Shown here: one piece after another, positions 51,392 to 59,953 of the stretch
Layout: each line of letters begins with the position of its first letter
Position numbering within the stretch: the first letter of the stretch is position 1
Assembly (NCBI RefSeq): GCF_000266905.1
Contig: NC_018022.1
Location: forward strand, 310,001 to 374,000
Length of the DNA stretch: 64,000 bases
Direction: 5' to 3'
Origin: Mycolicibacterium chubuense NBB4
GTDB lineage: Bacteria; Actinomycetota; Actinomycetes; Mycobacteriales; Mycobacteriaceae
Position numbers and translations under genes: made by a program
The notes under the pieces: model-generated
Seen by the model: only the letters and a program-made list of their open reading frames with translations
Databases searched by the model: none
Told to the model about the DNA's origin: nothing

Positions 51392-52456
51392 TCAGCCGCC
51401 GTCGCGTGGGCGGTCACCGAACACCACGGCGGCGCCGGTAACGTGGATGCGGACCTTGGCGTCGACCGCAGGCGGCGCGACGCTGTGCTGGCGGACGGTG
51501 ATCGGCGCGGCGTCGCCGCCGAGGTCCACGGTGAGCATGACGTCGTGGCCGCGGAACTCCGACGCCAGGACCGTCGCCATGCCGTCGCCGAGGTCGTCGT
51601 CGGAGACGGCCGTCGCCTCCAGTTGCTCGGGGCGGAGCATCAGCGTGCCGCCGCCGTCGGGGACGGAGCCGCGGACCGGCAGCCGGCCCAGTGCCGAGGT
51701 GGCGACCCCGTCGCTCACCGTGCACGGCAGGAGCACGCAGTCTCCCAGGAACTCGGCGGTGAAGCGGTCATTGGGTTCGCGGTAGACCGACTGCGGCGTA
51801 CCGACTTTGGTGAACCGGCCGTCGCGCATGACCGCGACCTGGTCGGCGATCGACAGCGCCTCTTCCTGGTCGTGGGTGACGATCAGCGTGGTGACACCGG
51901 CATCGGAGAGCAGTGCAGCGACGGCCTTGCGGGTCGCCGCCCGCAAGCCGGTGTCCAGGGCGCTGAACGGTTCGTCGAGCAGCATGAGCGCGGGCTGGCG
52001 GGCCAGCGCCCGGGCGAGGGCGACGCGCTGCTGCTGCCCACCGGAGAGTTCGTGCGGGCGGCGCGCGGCGTAGGACTCGTCGAGGGAGACGGTGGCGAGG
52101 AGTTCGGCGACGCGCTGCTCCGACGAGCGCTTGCCGCCGGACAACCCGTAGGCGATGTTCTGGCCTACGGTCAGATGCGGGAACAGCGCGCCGTCCTGCG
52201 CGACGTAACCCACGTCGCGGCGGTGCGCGGGGGTGCTGCGTCCGGCGGCGGCCACCTGACGTCCGGCGATGGAAATCGTTCCGCCGTCCGGGTTCTCGAA
52301 GCCGGCGACGAGGCGGAGCAGCGTGGTCTTGCCGCAGCCGGAGGCGCCGACGACGGCGGTGATGGTGCCCGCGGTCACGCCGAGGTCGATGCCGTGCAGC
52401 ACGGTGTGGCTTCCGAAGGACTTCACCAGGCCGCTGACGTCGAGCGTGTTCGTCAT
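51392..52456 (-). CDS. Fe(III) ABC transporter ATP-binding protein (FbpC type)
   Basis: A 354-aa ATPase: Walker A GASGCGKTT, Q-loop VGYVAQDGALFPHLTVGQNIAYGL, signature LSGGQQQRVALARAL, Walker B LMLLDEPFSALD, H-loop VTHDQEEAL, then a TOBE-like C-terminal domain. The similarity to FbpC/PotA-type ATPases and its neighbours indicate ferric iron uptake. ATG 52456 overlaps the permease stop, and its stop is 7 bases before the fusion gene start. Confidence 0.92.
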   Translation of the reverse strand: MTNTLDVSGLVKSFGSHTVLHGIDLGVTAGTITAVVGASGCGKTTLLRLVAGFENPDGGTISIAGRQVAAAGRSTPAHRRDVGYVAQDGALFPHLTVGQNIAYGLSGGKRSSEQRVAELLATVSLDESYAARRPHELSGGQQQRVALARALARQPALMLLDEPFSALDTGLRAATRKAVAALLSDAGVTTLIVTHDQEEALSIADQVAVMRDGRFTKVGTPQSVYREPNDRFTAEFLGDCVLLPCTVSDGVATSALGRLPVRGSVPDGGGTLMLRPEQLEATAVSDDDLGDGMATVLASEFRGHDVMLTVDLGGDAAPITVRQHSVAPPAVDAKVRIHVTGAAVVFGDRPRDGG

Positions 52457-54063
52457 AGCGCGGCCGCCCTGCTCGACTGCTGGAACAGCACGACGGTGAC
52501 CGGGACCGCGAGCACGACGAGCAGCAGCGCATACGGGGCAGCGCCGGCGTAGGCCAGCTCGCTCGACAGCGACCAGAACCCCATCGCGAGGGTGTTGGTG
52601 CCCGTCGGTGCCAACAGCAGGGTGGCGGTCAACTCGGTCGCCACCGCGACGAACACCAGCGAGGCACCGGCGGCGGCCGCAGGTGCGGTGAGCCGCAACG
52701 TGACTCGCAGCAGCGTACGGGTGGGAGAGACGCCGAGCGAGCGCGACGCCTCCTCGAGTGTCGGCGGCACCTGGGCCAGACCCGAGCGCAGGTTCACCAT
52801 CGCGCGAGGCATGAACATCAGCACGTAGGCGGCCAGCACCAGCGTCGCCGTCTGGTACAGCGGTGGCGCGAAGCGGATCGCCACGGTGACGAGCGCGAGC
52901 GCGGTCACGATGCCCGGCATCGAACTCGTCACGAAGTTCGAGCCCTCGACGAAGCGGGCGAAGAACCCGCGGTGCCGCACCGCGATCCAGGCGAAGGGGA
53001 AGGCCAGCACCGTCGTCAGCACCGCCGCCCCGGCGGCCAGCGCCACGGTCTGCACCGTCGACGGCACGATCTCACCGAGCGCCCACACGCCGCTGCCACC
53101 GATCCACAACCACCGCACGATCGTCCACACCGGAACCCCGAGCGACAGCACGGCGAGCCCCGCGAGAGCCGCCACTGCGGGCAGCGTCATGCCGCCCAGG
53201 CGGTGGGGCAGCGACGTGCGCTGGGCGCCGGATCCGAGCCGCGCGTAGCGGGCGTTGCCGCGGACCCCCGCCTCGCCGACGAGCAGCACGAGGCACAGCA
53301 GCATCAGGACTCCGGCGAGCGTGCTACCCGCGGCGCCGTTGAACGTGGCCTGGAACTGCTCGAAGATCGCCGTGGTGAACGTCGAGAAGCGCAACATCGC
53401 GAACGCGCCGTACTCGGCCAGCAGGTGCACGCCGATCAGCAGCCCGCCGCCGAGGACCGCGAGGCGCAGCTGCGGCAGCACCACGCGCCGGAACACCGTC
53501 GCAGGGCTGGAACCCAGCGTGCGAGCGGACTCCTCGATCGCCGGGTCGAGGCGACGAAGCGTCGCGGCGGCGGGCACGTAGACGAACGGGAAGTACGACA
53601 GCGAGGCGACGAGGATGCCTGCCCAGAAGCCGTGCAGGGTGGGAACGACACTGACCCAGGCGTAGCTGTTGATGAACGCGGGCACCGCCAGCGGAGCGAC
53701 GAACATCGGCCGCCAGACCGCCCGGCCGGGCACGTCGGAGCGCTCCACCAGCCACGCCGCGCCGACGCCGAGCACGATGCAGATCGGGACCGTGACGACC
53801 ACGAGACCAACTGTGTTGACGAACAATTCGAGCACGCGTGGCCGAGCGAGGAGTTCCCACACCCGCCCGGGCCCGAGCGACACCACCGACCAGGCGACGT
53901 ACCCGATCGGCACGAACGTCGCAACCACCAGCAGCACCACACCGGCGGTGAGGAGCCGCCCCGGCCGCGTGGCGGCGGCCCGGCCGGGCGTCTCAACCGG
54001 GGGCAGGCCGTCGATCAGGGCCGCGTCCACGGCCGTCGCGGTAGGGGTGACCACGTCAACCAC
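52453..54063 (-). CDS. Fe(III) ABC transporter fused permease (FbpB type)
   Basis: A 536-aa permease made of two similar halves with about 12 helices. Each half has the cytoplasmic EAA loop that contacts the ATPase: EESARTLGSSPATVFRRVVLPQL and EEASRSLGVSPTRTLLRVTLRLT. Single-chain double permeases are characteristic of FbpB/SfuB. GTG 54063 is the assumed start, five bases after the binding-protein stop. Confidence 0.92.
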   Translation of the reverse strand: MVDVVTPTATAVDAALIDGLPPVETPGRAAATRPGRLLTAGVVLLVVATFVPIGYVAWSVVSLGPGRVWELLARPRVLELFVNTVGLVVVTVPICIVLGVGAAWLVERSDVPGRAVWRPMFVAPLAVPAFINSYAWVSVVPTLHGFWAGILVASLSYFPFVYVPAAATLRRLDPAIEESARTLGSSPATVFRRVVLPQLRLAVLGGGLLIGVHLLAEYGAFAMLRFSTFTTAIFEQFQATFNGAAGSTLAGVLMLLCLVLLVGEAGVRGNARYARLGSGAQRTSLPHRLGGMTLPAVAALAGLAVLSLGVPVWTIVRWLWIGGSGVWALGEIVPSTVQTVALAAGAAVLTTVLAFPFAWIAVRHRGFFARFVEGSNFVTSSMPGIVTALALVTVAIRFAPPLYQTATLVLAAYVLMFMPRAMVNLRSGLAQVPPTLEEASRSLGVSPTRTLLRVTLRLTAPAAAAGASLVFVAVATELTATLLLAPTGTNTLAMGFWSLSSELAYAGAAPYALLLVVLAVPVTVVLFQQSSRAAAL

Positions 54064-54067
54064 CCAT

Positions 54068-55093
54068 CTAGAGCAGGCCCGCCTTCGTCATCAGGTCGGT
54101 GACCTTCTGCGCGTCGAGGTTCGACGGGTTCACGGCGGGTGCCTGCAGGTCCACCAGAGGCACCAGCGCGGGGTTGGCCGGAACACCGCTGGCCACGGGG
54201 TACTCGAACGAGGTGCCCTTCTCGAGCACTTCCTGGCCGGCCTTGCTGGTGATGAAGGTGAGGAACTTCTGAGCGTCCTCCTTCATCTTGCTGGAGTTCA
54301 GGATGCCGCCACCGGAGATCGAGACGAAGGCGCCGGGATCCTGGTTGCGGAAGTAGTGCAGCGCGGTGTTACCCGAGATCTCCTTGGTCTGCGACTGATC
54401 GCGGAACCAGTAGTAGTGGTAGATGATCCCGCCCTCGACCTGGCCGTCGTTGACGGCGCGCAGCGTCGCGACGTTGTCGGAGTAGATCTCGGCGCCTGAC
54501 TTCATGGCAGCCAACCACTGGCTGGTGGCCTGCTCGCCGGTGAGTTCCAACATGGCCGCGACGATCGCCTGGAAGTCCGGCTTGACCGGCGGGGCGCCCC
54601 AGCGGCCCTTCCACTCCGGCTTCTCGAGATCCATGATCGACCGCGGCAGCTGAGCCTCGCTGAGCTTGGTCTTGTCGTAGGCGAACACCGTCGTGCGCGC
54701 GGCGACGCCGGTCCACTTGTTGGTGGCGGGGCGGAACTGCGGCGGCACCTGGGAGATCGTGGTCTGGTCGACGTCGGTGAACAGGCCGTCCTTCTCGACA
54801 GCGGCCATGGCGGGCGAGTTCTCGGTGAGGAACACGTCGGCAGGCGACGAGTCGCCCTCGGCGATCAGCTGGTTGCCCAGTTCGGTGTCGCCGCCCTGGC
54901 GGTAGGTGACCTTGATGCCGGTCTCCTTGGTGAAGGCCTCGATCCACTCCTTGGTCAGCGACTCGTGCTGAGCGTTGTAGACCAGCAGGCCGTCCTGCTC
55001 CTCCGACGACGAGCAGGCGGTAAGACCCGCTGCCAACGCGACGGCGGCCCCCAGCGCGGTGAGGCGCCTCCAACGACTACGACGGGCTGACAT
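54068..55093 (-). CDS. Fe(III)-binding lipoprotein (FbpA/FutA type)
   Basis: A 341-aa extracytoplasmic binding protein. The signal is a lipoprotein type with LTACSSS (Cys after about 26 residues). The mature part has LLVYNAQHESLTKEWIEAFTKETGIKVTYRQGG and ADVFLTENSPAMAAVEK. The GGIIYHYYWFRDQ segment supplies the paired Tyr that bind ferric iron in FbpA/FutA proteins. ATG 55093 has GGAGAAAGG nine bases upstream. It leads the four-gene operon and follows a possible iron-box. Confidence 0.92.
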   Translation of the reverse strand: MSARRSRWRRLTALGAAVALAAGLTACSSSEEQDGLLVYNAQHESLTKEWIEAFTKETGIKVTYRQGGDTELGNQLIAEGDSSPADVFLTENSPAMAAVEKDGLFTDVDQTTISQVPPQFRPATNKWTGVAARTTVFAYDKTKLSEAQLPRSIMDLEKPEWKGRWGAPPVKPDFQAIVAAMLELTGEQATSQWLAAMKSGAEIYSDNVATLRAVNDGQVEGGIIYHYYWFRDQSQTKEISGNTALHYFRNQDPGAFVSISGGGILNSSKMKEDAQKFLTFITSKAGQEVLEKGTSFEYPVASGVPANPALVPLVDLQAPAVNPSNLDAQKVTDLMTKAGLL

Positions 55094-55108
55094 CGACCAG
55101 CCTTTCTC

Positions 55109-55127
55109 CAAGGTAAGGATTGCCTAA
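55109..55127 (-). promoter_or_regulatory. Possible IdeR/DtxR-like iron box
   Basis: On the minus strand TTAGGCAATCCTTACCTTG matches the mycobacterial IdeR consensus TTAGGTTAGGCTAACCTAA at 12 of 19 positions, including TTAGG and ACCT. It lies 16 bases before the iron-binding lipoprotein start, a position suited to repression by iron. Confidence 0.45.
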
Positions 55128-55252
55128 AGCAACATACTCCCGAGCGCTGCCGATCTAACGCGTGGTCCGTCCCAAATTCCCGGTGGAGACTCGGCGGCGG
55201 CCCGGCTCGACCCTCGTCCAACATATCGATGCCGACCGTATATCATCGTCGT

Positions 55253-55663
55253 ATGGCGATGAATAGGACGGATGGCTGCCTTCCCGGCGGCACCTCGGGG
55301 ACCACGTCGAATCTGGATGCCGCGGTGGCACTGTTTCACAGCCTCTCCGATTCGGCTCGGTTGGCGATCGTGCGCCGCCTCGCCGACGGGGAGGCCCGCG
55401 TGGTCGACCTGATCGGAGAGCTGGGCCTGGCCCAGTCCACCGTGTCGGCCCATGTGGCATGCCTGCGGGACTGCGGACTGGTCACCGGCCGCCCCGAGGG
55501 TCGGCAGGTGTTCTACTCGCTGACCCGCCCCGAACTGCTCGACCTGCTGGCCTCAGCCGAAACCCTGCTCGCCGCCACCGGCAACGCCGTGGCGCTGTGC
55601 CCCACCTACGGAACCCGCTCCCGTACCGACGCGACGGCGGACACGCAGGAGGCCCACCGATGA
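55253..55663 (+). CDS. CmtR-like ArsR-family Cd/Pb sensor
   Basis: A 136-aa winged-helix repressor. The HTH is LAQSTVSAHVACLRDCGLVTGRPEGRQVFYSL. ACLRDCGLV matches the Cys57/Cys61 pair of M. tuberculosis CmtR (SCLRGCGLV), and a third Cys in ALCPTYG corresponds to Cys102. CmtR senses Cd(II)/Pb(II) with these three thiolates. ATG 55253 lies behind a dyad (TATCGAT...ATATCATCG). It overlaps cadA, so it represses that operon. Confidence 0.85.
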   Translation: MAMNRTDGCLPGGTSGTTSNLDAAVALFHSLSDSARLAIVRRLADGEARVVDLIGELGLAQSTVSAHVACLRDCGLVTGRPEGRQVFYSLTRPELLDLLASAETLLAATGNAVALCPTYGTRSRTDATADTQEAHR

Positions 55664-57624
55664 GCGATGCCTGCGGCTGCGGCAACGACGAACCCCGCGG
55701 CGCCGACGAGCAGGAGCGTGAGCCCGAGCAGCTCTGGCAGATCAAGGAACTGCAGTTCGCCGCCCTCTCGGGGGTGTTCCTGCTGGCAGCGCTGATCGCC
55801 GGATTCCTCGACGCCCCCGAGCCGGTCGTCCTCACGCTGGAAGCGGTGGCGCTGCTGGCCGGCGCCTACACCTTCGTGCCGTCCACCCTCACGCGGCTGG
55901 CCAAGGGCAAGATCGGGGTGGGCACGCTGATGACCATCGCCGCTGTCGGCGCGGTGATCCTCGGCGAGGTGGGTGAGGCCGCCATGCTGGCCTTCCTGTT
56001 CTCCATCAGCGAGGGCCTCGAAGAGTACTCGCTGGCGCGCACGCGCCGCGGACTGCGCGCACTATTGTCGCTGGTCCCCGACGAGGCCACCGTGCTGCGT
56101 GACGGCGCCGAAATCGTTGTCGCACCAGCGGATGTGCGGATCGGTGACCGGATGCTGGTCAAACCGGGTGAGCGCGTCGCGACCGACGGCATCGTCCGCC
56201 ACGGCCGCACCGCACTCGATCTCTCGGCCATCACCGGCGAGTCGGTCCCCGTGGAAGCCGGGCCCGGTGATGACGTGTTCGCCGGGTCGATCAACGGCAC
56301 CGGGGTACTCGAGCTGCAGGTCACCACCACCGCCGAGGACAACTCACTGGCCCGCATCGTGCGCATCGTGGAGGCCGAACAATCCCGCAAGGGCGCCTCC
56401 CAACGCCTGGCCGACCGCATCGCCAAACCCCTGGTGCCCGGGGTCATGATCGCCGCGGCGCTGATCGCGGGGATCGGCAGCCTGCTCGGGGACCCGGCGA
56501 CCTGGATTGAACGTGCGCTGGTGGTGCTGGTCGCCGCCTCACCATGCGCCCTGGCGATCTCCGTGCCCGTCACCGTGGTGGCCGCCATCGGCGCCGCCAG
56601 CAAGCTCGGTGCCCTGGTCAAGGGCGGTGCAGCACTGGAAGGGCTGGGCAAGATCCGCGGCGTCGCCCTGGACAAGACCGGCACGCTGACTGCGAACCGG
56701 CCCGCCGTCATCGACGTGGCCACCACCCACGGCGCCACCCGCGAGCAGGTCCTCGATGTGGCGGCGGCCCTGGAGGCGCGCAGCGAGCACCCGCTGGCCA
56801 CAGCGATCCTCGCCGCCGTCAGTGACGTCAACGCTGCCACCGACGTCGAGGCCGTCACCGGTGCCGGGCTCACCGGACATCGCGACGGGCGCACCTTCCG
56901 CCTCGGCCGGCCCGGCTGGCTCGAACCAGGCCCGCTCGCCGGTGACGTCGCACGGATGCAGCAGGCAGGCGCCACCGCCGTCCTCGTCGAAGACGACGGC
57001 CAGGTCATCGGTGCCATCGCCGTGCGCGACGAGCTGCGCCCCGAGGCCGCCGAGGTGGTCGCCCAGCTGCGCCGCGACGGCTACCACGTCGCCATGCTCA
57101 CCGGCGACAACCACGCCACCGCCGCCGCGCTAGCCGCAGACGTCGGGATCGAGGACGTCCACGCCGAGCTACGCCCCGAAGACAAGGCGCGACTGATCGA
57201 ACAGCTACGGGCCCAACGCCCCACCGCGATGGTCGGCGACGGCGTCAACGACGCTCCCGCCTTGGCCACCGCCGACGTGGGTATCGCGATGGGCGCGATG
57301 GGCACCGACGTGGCCATCGAAACCGCCGACGTGGCGCTGATGGGCGAAGACCTGCGCCACCTGCCCCAAACGTTCACCCACGCACGGCGGGCGCGGCGGA
57401 TCATGCTGCAAAACATCGGCCTGTCCCTCGGATTGATCATCGCGTTGATGCCGCTGGCGCTGTTCGGTGTGCTCGGACTGGCCGCCGTGGTGCTGGTCCA
57501 CGAACTCGCCGAAATCGTGGTCATCGCCAACGGTGTGCGGGCCGGGCGCACCAAACCACTGGCCGCACTAGCCGATCCGGCACCCAGCCCCACCCGCACG
57601 GTGCCGGTGAGCATGCCGTCGTGA
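55660..57624 (+). CDS. cadA: P1B-type heavy-metal ATPase (CadA-like)
   Basis: A 654-aa metal-exporting P-type ATPase. It has no HMA domain, only a short N-terminal CGCG (SDACGCGNDE). The metal-binding helix is SPCALAISVPV; other motifs are ITGESVPVEAG, DKTGTLT (phosphorylated Asp), SEHPLATAI and GDGVNDAPAL. SPC rather than CPC separates it from copper pumps and is known in divalent Cd/Zn/Pb ATPases. ATG 55660 overlaps the sensor stop; the stop overlaps lspA. Confidence 0.9.
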   Translation: MSDACGCGNDEPRGADEQEREPEQLWQIKELQFAALSGVFLLAALIAGFLDAPEPVVLTLEAVALLAGAYTFVPSTLTRLAKGKIGVGTLMTIAAVGAVILGEVGEAAMLAFLFSISEGLEEYSLARTRRGLRALLSLVPDEATVLRDGAEIVVAPADVRIGDRMLVKPGERVATDGIVRHGRTALDLSAITGESVPVEAGPGDDVFAGSINGTGVLELQVTTTAEDNSLARIVRIVEAEQSRKGASQRLADRIAKPLVPGVMIAAALIAGIGSLLGDPATWIERALVVLVAASPCALAISVPVTVVAAIGAASKLGALVKGGAALEGLGKIRGVALDKTGTLTANRPAVIDVATTHGATREQVLDVAAALEARSEHPLATAILAAVSDVNAATDVEAVTGAGLTGHRDGRTFRLGRPGWLEPGPLAGDVARMQQAGATAVLVEDDGQVIGAIAVRDELRPEAAEVVAQLRRDGYHVAMLTGDNHATAAALAADVGIEDVHAELRPEDKARLIEQLRAQRPTAMVGDGVNDAPALATADVGIAMGAMGTDVAIETADVALMGEDLRHLPQTFTHARRARRIMLQNIGLSLGLIIALMPLALFGVLGLAAVVLVHELAEIVVIANGVRAGRTKPLAALADPAPSPTRTVPVSMPS

Positions 57625-58127
57625 CCGCCGGCCACACCGGCCCCGAAGCCAGGGCGATGCGGGCGCGGACCACCCTGGCCGCCACCGCGGTCATCGTCGC
57701 AACACTGGATTTGGGCTTGAAGACTTGGGCCAGCCGGACGCTGAACGACGACAGCTCAACAGATTTGGGGCCGCTCAACCTGCGGCTGGCCTTCAACCCC
57801 GGTGTGGCATTCAGCCTCGGCGACACCCTGCCCCCGGCGGTCTTGCTCGGCGTCACCGGCGTGATCGTGGTTGCACTTGCGGGGTTCGCCTTCCGCGTCG
57901 CTCGTACCGCCGCGCTGCCGGTCGTGCTGGCGCTGGCCGCGATGCTGGGTGGCGCGGTGGCAAACCTGATCGATCGCGCTGGAGATGGGGTGGTCACCGA
58001 CTACCTGCACACGGGCTGGTTTCCCACCTTCAACTTCGCTGACGTCTTCGTCGTCACCGGCGCAGCCGTCCTCGTTGCGGCTAGTTGGGGCGCCAGCGCC
58101 ACCGCAGACACGGAGGCCGGCGCATGA
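57621..58127 (+). CDS. Lipoprotein signal peptidase (LspA) paralogue
   Basis: A 168-aa integral membrane aspartyl peptidase with four helices. The two catalytic Asp lie in GGAVANLIDRAGDGVVTDYL and FNFADVFVV, and LRLAFNPGVAFSLG is the NxGxAFS motif. The family cleaves prolipoproteins. Being coupled to cadA on both sides (GTGA, ATGA) it is surely an operon-specific copy, not the housekeeping lspA. Lead operons (pbrABC) carry a similar signal peptidase. A lipoprotein (58777) lies two genes on. Confidence 0.9.
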   Translation: MTAGHTGPEARAMRARTTLAATAVIVATLDLGLKTWASRTLNDDSSTDLGPLNLRLAFNPGVAFSLGDTLPPAVLLGVTGVIVVALAGFAFRVARTAALPVVLALAAMLGGAVANLIDRAGDGVVTDYLHTGWFPTFNFADVFVVTGAAVLVAASWGASATADTEAGA

Positions 58128-58717
58128 TCGTGTCGTCCGTTCTGCCCGCGATCGGCCTGTTCATCGTCACCAACATCGACGACATCATCGTGCTGTCGTT
58201 GTTCTTCGCCCGCGGCGCGGGGCAACGCGGGACGACGGCTCGGATCACCGCGGGCCAGTACCTGGGCTTCGCGGGGATTCTGGGCGCGGCGGTGCTCGTG
58301 ACGTTGGGCGCGGGAGCGTTCCTTCCCCCGGACGTCATCCCGTACTTCGGGCTCATACCCCTGGCCCTGGGACTGTGGGCGGCGTGGGGAGCCTGGCGTG
58401 GCGACGATGACGATGACGGCCAGGTGGCCGGCAAGAACGTCGGTGTCTGGACCGTTGCAGCAGTCACGTTCGCCAATGGCGGGGACAACATCGGTGTCTA
58501 CGTTCCGGTCTTCCTGAGCGTGGGACCTGCGGCCGTGGTGGCCTACTGCGTGGTCTTCCTCGTACTCGTCGCGGTCCTCGTCATCGCCGCCAGATTCGTC
58601 GCCACCCGCCGGCCGATCGCCGAGATCCTCGAACGCTGGGAACACGTCCTGTTCCCGATCGTGTTGATCGGCCTGGGCATCTTCATCCTGGTCAGCGGTC
58701 TCGCGTTTGAGAACTAG
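58124..58717 (+). CDS. CadD-family cadmium resistance transporter
   Basis: A 197-aa membrane protein with six helices. LFIVTNIDDIIVLSLFFARG and VTFANGGDNIGVYVPVFLS are the paired acidic motifs (N-IDD and NGGDN) of the CadD/LysE-like family. It exports Cd(II) or a related cation or its adduct. ATG 58124 overlaps the lspA stop. Together with CadA it would give two-layer efflux. Confidence 0.88.
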   Translation: MIVSSVLPAIGLFIVTNIDDIIVLSLFFARGAGQRGTTARITAGQYLGFAGILGAAVLVTLGAGAFLPPDVIPYFGLIPLALGLWAAWGAWRGDDDDDGQVAGKNVGVWTVAAVTFANGGDNIGVYVPVFLSVGPAAVVAYCVVFLVLVAVLVIAARFVATRRPIAEILERWEHVLFPIVLIGLGIFILVSGLAFEN

Positions 58718-58776
58718 GCAGCCCCGAACACCGGCGGCGGAATTCGCCTCGACCGTGGTCATCGTGAGGAGTTCTC

Positions 58777-59373
58777 GTGCCTAGCCTCCGGCGAGCTGTC
58801 ACCGTCATGGCAGCCCTTGTCGTGGCTACAGCCTCGGTCACCGGCTGCACCACCGGCGAGGACGCCGTCGCCCAAGGCGGCACCTTCGACTTCGTCTCGC
58901 CCGGCGGCCAAACCGCGATCTTCTACGACCCTCCCTCGGCACGGGGCACCATCGGCGATCTGAGCGGACCCGACTTGTTCACCGACGAACCGATCCGGCT
59001 GTCGGACTTCACCGGGAAGGTGGTCCTGATCAACGTGTGGGGTTCTTGGTGTGCGCCATGTCGCACCGAAACTCCGGAGCTGGAAAAGGTGTTCGCCGAA
59101 TACCGCGACCGGGGCGTGCAGTTCCTCGGCATCGACGTCCGCGACAACCGCGACACAGCACGCGACTTCGTCACCGACCGCAACGTGCAATACCCCTCCA
59201 TCTTCGACCCGGCGATGCGCAGCCTCATCACCCTGGGACGCACCTACCCGACCAGCGTGGTGCCCACCACGATGGTCCTCGACCGCCAACACAGGGTCGC
59301 CGCGGTGTACCTCATGGCACTACTAGCCGAAGACCTCCGGCCACTCCTCGACCGGCTCACCACCGAGCGCTGA
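58777..59373 (+). CDS. TlpA/ResA-like thioredoxin lipoprotein
   Basis: A 198-aa secreted lipoprotein: signal VTVMAALVVATASVTGC with the lipobox Cys near residue 24, then a thioredoxin fold with GSWCAPCRTETPELEKVF and a cis-Pro region VVPTTMVLD. The family reduces thiols outside the membrane. Start is GTG 58777, with GTGAGGAG before it. It follows the cadmium operon by 59 bases and a degenerate relative lies at 63160. The lipobox makes it a candidate client of the LspA paralogue. Confidence 0.88.
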   Translation: MPSLRRAVTVMAALVVATASVTGCTTGEDAVAQGGTFDFVSPGGQTAIFYDPPSARGTIGDLSGPDLFTDEPIRLSDFTGKVVLINVWGSWCAPCRTETPELEKVFAEYRDRGVQFLGIDVRDNRDTARDFVTDRNVQYPSIFDPAMRSLITLGRTYPTSVVPTTMVLDRQHRVAAVYLMALLAEDLRPLLDRLTTER

Positions 59374-59615
59374 CACCTCGCCTGGCGGCACCGGCCGCCA
59401 AAGCCTACGACTCGTCGGAATGCGCCCGAAGGATCTCTCGTTCCCGGCTCGACGGCCGACAACCTGTCCGCGGACTTCGCTTCGAGACCTCCGTTGGCTG
59501 TTAGTGGCCCGTGCCGTATTTGCGTCTGTTGGACGACCAGAGGTCAGCAAGATTCATCGGGAAAGTTGTGCCAGGGGACTGGGGTCATCACCTCGCCCTT
59601 TTAGCCGGCGGCGGC

Positions 59616-59885
59616 TTATAACAGTCGTCCGCCAGCAGAGAACAATGCGTACACAGTTGTCAGCGCGGCCGCTGCGTAGAGGTCGACCTCTAGATCTGCG
59701 GCACTGTCCGGGCTGAATAGGTCAAGATCGACAATACGAACTAGCCATCCGGCCGCCGCAAGGACTGCGGCGACCGTGACAACACGAATTTCGCGCGCCC
59801 GCCAGGACAGGCGCGACAACCAGGTGGTTTTGGCGCGGCAGCTGCCACCGTCGGCAACCTCCACGTGATCGTGATCGTCGGACAT
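59616..59885 (-). CDS. Hypothetical small membrane protein, 89 aa
   Basis: ATG 59885 gives MSDDHDHVEVADGGSCRAKTTWLSRLSWRAREIRVVTVAAVLAAAGWLVRIVDLDLFSPDSAADLEVDLYAAAALTTVYALFSAGGRLL: a His/Asp-rich N-terminus, a Cys, and two hydrophobic helices. The front resembles the cytoplasmic and first-helix region of heavy-metal ATPases, so it could be a remnant or a stand-alone accessory. It is downstream of the M56 peptidase on the same strand. The 59374-59615 gap shows nothing. Confidence 0.5.
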   Translation of the reverse strand: MSDDHDHVEVADGGSCRAKTTWLSRLSWRAREIRVVTVAAVLAAAGWLVRIVDLDLFSPDSAADLEVDLYAAAALTTVYALFSAGGRLL

Positions 59886-59953
59886 CCTCACCACCTCTCA
59901 GGTAGTCCTTGGCCCCGGTGGGATCGGTGTGGTGCCACAGCGCGGCGAAAGCG

